Shown piece after piece: positions 8,140-10,084 of a DNA stretch of 10,084 nucleotides. The translations under genes and the position numbers were made by a program. Below the pieces are notes generated by a model. The model saw only the letters and a program-made list of their open reading frames with translations. It was not told where the DNA came from and searched no databases. This DNA is from Larix sibirica. Lineage: Eukaryota; Streptophyta; Pinopsida; Pinales; Pinaceae. The first letter of the stretch is position 1, and every line of letters begins with the position of its first letter. The stretch spans positions 1 through 10,084 of the forward strand of contig NWUY0303870987.1 of NCBI GenBank assembly GCA_004151065.3, given 5' to 3'.

Positions 8140-8640
8140 GTTGGATTTGGGTGATGAAGAGGTCTACTTATGCTTACCTACCACGTACTTAGGCCTTAAT
8201 GGGTCACATTCTTGCACTTGGAGGTCACCTCACAAGAAAGAGCCTTCACATTTGGAACTAGTTCTTTGAAGACCTTCATTTTGGATTTAAAAGGAATCCA
8301 TGTGCATGCATTTGATAAGAGAAAAGCAGAGCAAGGTTATGTTGCAAGAATTGGATTGGAGGACCTCTTTTCCTTCTAATTTCTTACCATTTATTGACTC
8401 CCATGCTTGCTTGGATTCTTCCCCTAAGAGGAAAGAGTAAATTCCTTCATCATTCCCAAGTTTGTTTGAGAGCAATTAGAGAGTTAAAGGACCCTTCCCA
8501 AAGGGAGTGTTGGATTCCACCTTTTAGCTACATTCATAAAGGTGATACTATCATATACATGCCTTTTCGTTGGACATTTAAAATTCACTTGAATCTTGTC
8601 TCTATTGCTTGTTTTCATGTCATTTTACTAGTTTAATTTG
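8140..8640. other. Unassigned block with short open frames
   Basis: This block is somewhat richer in G and C than its neighbours. It has an 80-codon plus frame (8394-8636) and a 62-codon minus frame (8475-8287, with LLGEESKQAWESINGKKLEGK). I recognise neither protein, and the two overlap on opposite strands, so at most one is real. It may be a fragment of another transposable element. A near-palindrome, GAGGTCACCTC, lies at 8221-8231. Confidence 0.3.
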
Positions 8641-8880
8641 TTAAAGTAGATCGTATGTTTGGTTTTCTTTATTTATTTGCTTCAACACACTAATATTTTT
8701 CACATTAATATTTGTTTATTTGTTTCGACATAGGGAAAATTTCTCACCATCAAACCAATTTCCCCACTACGCCATATTTTAAAAGAATTGAAATACCGCA
8801 CAATCTAAGTTTAACGTTGTCATAACAATTATTTTTATGTAAATTCATTCCTTAGTCATACATTATAAGAAATCATAGTT

Positions 8881-8976
8881 ATAGTGCATGTTTTCCTTTG
8901 ACATTTATTGTGAACGTACCTTGACGGATATCATATTGTCATTTGTCGATGCTAAATAGAATATAAAAGAAGTGTG
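8881..8976 (+). repeat. Diverged direct repeat, copy B
   Basis: This is the second copy of the unit at 7761-7866, in the same orientation, 1,110 bases downstream when measured between the best-conserved parts. Similarity fades after the shared AAAAGAAGTGT. Both copies may be fragments of one dispersed repeat family, or remnants of an old duplication. Confidence 0.6.
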
Positions 8977-9054
8977 AAGTGACTTTGAGGAACATCGTGT
9001 TGTTTTGTGAAGGGTGAACAAAATATAGACTAGTAATTGCCCCAGAAGGTGCAA

Positions 9055-9124
9055 AGGAATGCCGAACGGAAAAGAAGAAGAAGTAGATATGATGAAGAGG
9101 AAAAGAGAGTAGTAAAAGAAATGT
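9055..9124 (+). repeat. Purine-rich (GA) tract
   Basis: The plus strand is almost entirely A and G over about 70 bases, including AAAAGAAGAAGAAGTAGA and GATGAAGAGGAAAAGAGAG. This is low-complexity sequence with no coding signal. Confidence 0.75.
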
Positions 9125-9180
9125 CATGAAGAGCTTGTTGTGTGGTTTCCATTAAGTGGTCTAAGGGTGGTTCAATTAAA

Positions 9181-9214
9181 GTTTGTTTGTTTGTTTTTGT
9201 TTTCTTCTTCTTCT
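9181..9214 (+). repeat. GTTT and TTC microsatellite
   Basis: Four GTTT units begin at 9181, followed by a T-rich joint and then four TTC units. This is a compound simple repeat, likely polymorphic in length. Confidence 0.85.
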
Positions 9215-9978
9215 AAAGTATGATGTTAACTCAATTGCAATTTCTTGGTTTGATTCTAAAGTTTTATTTTCAAAGGAACTTAGAGGTTCAATTATTCCTT
9301 CTTAATTGGTAAGTGTGTAGTTGTGATATCTCCATATATATGTCCCTTCTCTCGAATATATAACGCAATACTATCTTATTCTAGATCTTAATGTAAATGT
9401 ATATATACTTTGACTTTTGTTGAAATGCATGAATTGTAGAGTAGTGAAATTGCGTAGAGTGATCACATCGTTGTTGAAAACGAGTATCCCTAAGGCTTGG
9501 AAAGGAGTTCCACACCATTTTAAAGTAAATGGATTGTTGTGTGACCTAAAATTAACAATATAGAGAAGGACATGCCAATGGTCTAAAAGAACCGAGGGAA
9601 AGGGACATATATAGTAGAGAGTTGTGGTTATATAAGAAATTGGCAATCACTAAAAAATGGTTAAATCAATGAGCAATCTAGTGGGAGCCACTCTAATGGT
9701 TATTGTAGACAAACAAATCATTTTCGGGGAGAACATCCACCTTGTTGTGTTGATCTACCACATCCTATAGACTCTCAGCAACTACATCCACTCACTTAAG
9801 AATAACCTTGTTTCCACCTGGTATAATCAAATCATTTAAAGCACTTGTAACAATACATGGTTGATCTTACAAAGATTGAATATATTCTAATAAGTAAAAT
9901 TCAACATATGCATATTATTGCTACAACTTGACTTTTGATTGAATAAATTGTGTGCCCTTAGATTTGAGCTATCAAGAT

Positions 9979-10030
9979 GGATTTTTGGGCTTCATTCCAT
10001 CCAAAAAATCCACAGAAAAAGAATCTGTGG
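9979..10030. repeat. Two adjacent small inverted repeats
   Basis: GGATTTTTGG (9979-9988) pairs with CCAAAAAATCC (10001-10011) with one bulged base. CCACAG (10010-10015) pairs with CTGTGG (10025-10030) around a nine-base loop. The two hairpins abut. No gene is seen nearby to make them terminators, and chance is possible in AT-rich DNA. Confidence 0.4.
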
Positions 10031-10084
10031 GCCTGGTGAAAATATGAGCAAAAATATATCAAAGTCTCTCCATATCTAAGGTGA

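Larger units (their letters stand above)
8641..9960. other. AT-rich non-coding stretch with simple repeats
   Basis: I see no supported gene. It holds repeat copy B, a GA-rich tract, a GTTT/TTC microsatellite and a weakly protein-like minus-strand segment at 9838-9702. A 91-codon minus frame (9646-9371) has no recognisable domain and an AT-driven composition. Confidence 0.45.

Noticed and set aside
8771-8836. Possible third copy of the 7761/8881 repeat
   Set aside because: Shared words (GCCATATTTTA, AGTTT, TTGTCAT) occur but spacing differs by about 23 bases, so homology is not secure.
9371-9646. 91-codon minus-strand frame as a gene
   Set aside because: No domain, no usable context, and a composition typical of translated AT-rich DNA.

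Overview
The window looks like intergenic DNA from a large plant nuclear genome. The case rests on a long, heavily mutated LINE-type (L1 clade) retrotransposon with the land-plant layout: DUF4283 plus zinc-knuckle ORF1; endonuclease, reverse transcriptase, zf-RVT zinc finger and a C-terminal RNase H in ORF2. The AT-rich repeat-relic flank also fits. A gymnosperm or other large seed-plant genome is my guess, from the feel of the repeats only. I see no intact host gene, tRNA, rRNA or CRISPR array, and no bacterial features.

Left two thirds (about 607-6640, minus strand): one LINE copy read right to left. ORF1 (6566-4908) stays in a single frame for 552 codons but has eight in-frame stops before its probable own stop. 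ORF2 begins at 4954, inside the end of ORF1, in another frame, with a typical endonuclease start. It runs to at least 766 through four frame changes (near 4880, 3437, 3121 and 2085) and many stops. The order is endonuclease, reverse transcriptase, CxxC...HxxxxC zinc finger, RNase H. Key residues of the first three survive, but all four acidic positions of the RNase H active site are replaced and one ORF1 zinc-knuckle cysteine is a tyrosine. The element is dead and old. Its 3' end, poly(A) tail and target-site duplication were not found, so it may run past base 1.

Right third (about 6640-10084): AT-rich and mostly featureless. The most interesting item is a candidate tRNA-derived SINE on the minus strand (about 7502-7266). 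It has an A-box-like and a B-box-like sequence 32 bases apart, a body richer in G and C than its surroundings, and an A-rich 3' tail. A diverged direct repeat (7761-7866 and 8881-8976), a GA-rich tract, a GTTT/TTC microsatellite, two small inverted repeats at the right end and two unassigned blocks complete it.

How the parts relate: the LINE would once have made an ORF1 RNA-binding protein and an ORF2 enzyme for target-primed reverse transcription. SINEs depend on such enzymes, so both being here is biologically sensible, but nothing shows that this LINE family moved this SINE. I found no convincing new multi-gene system.
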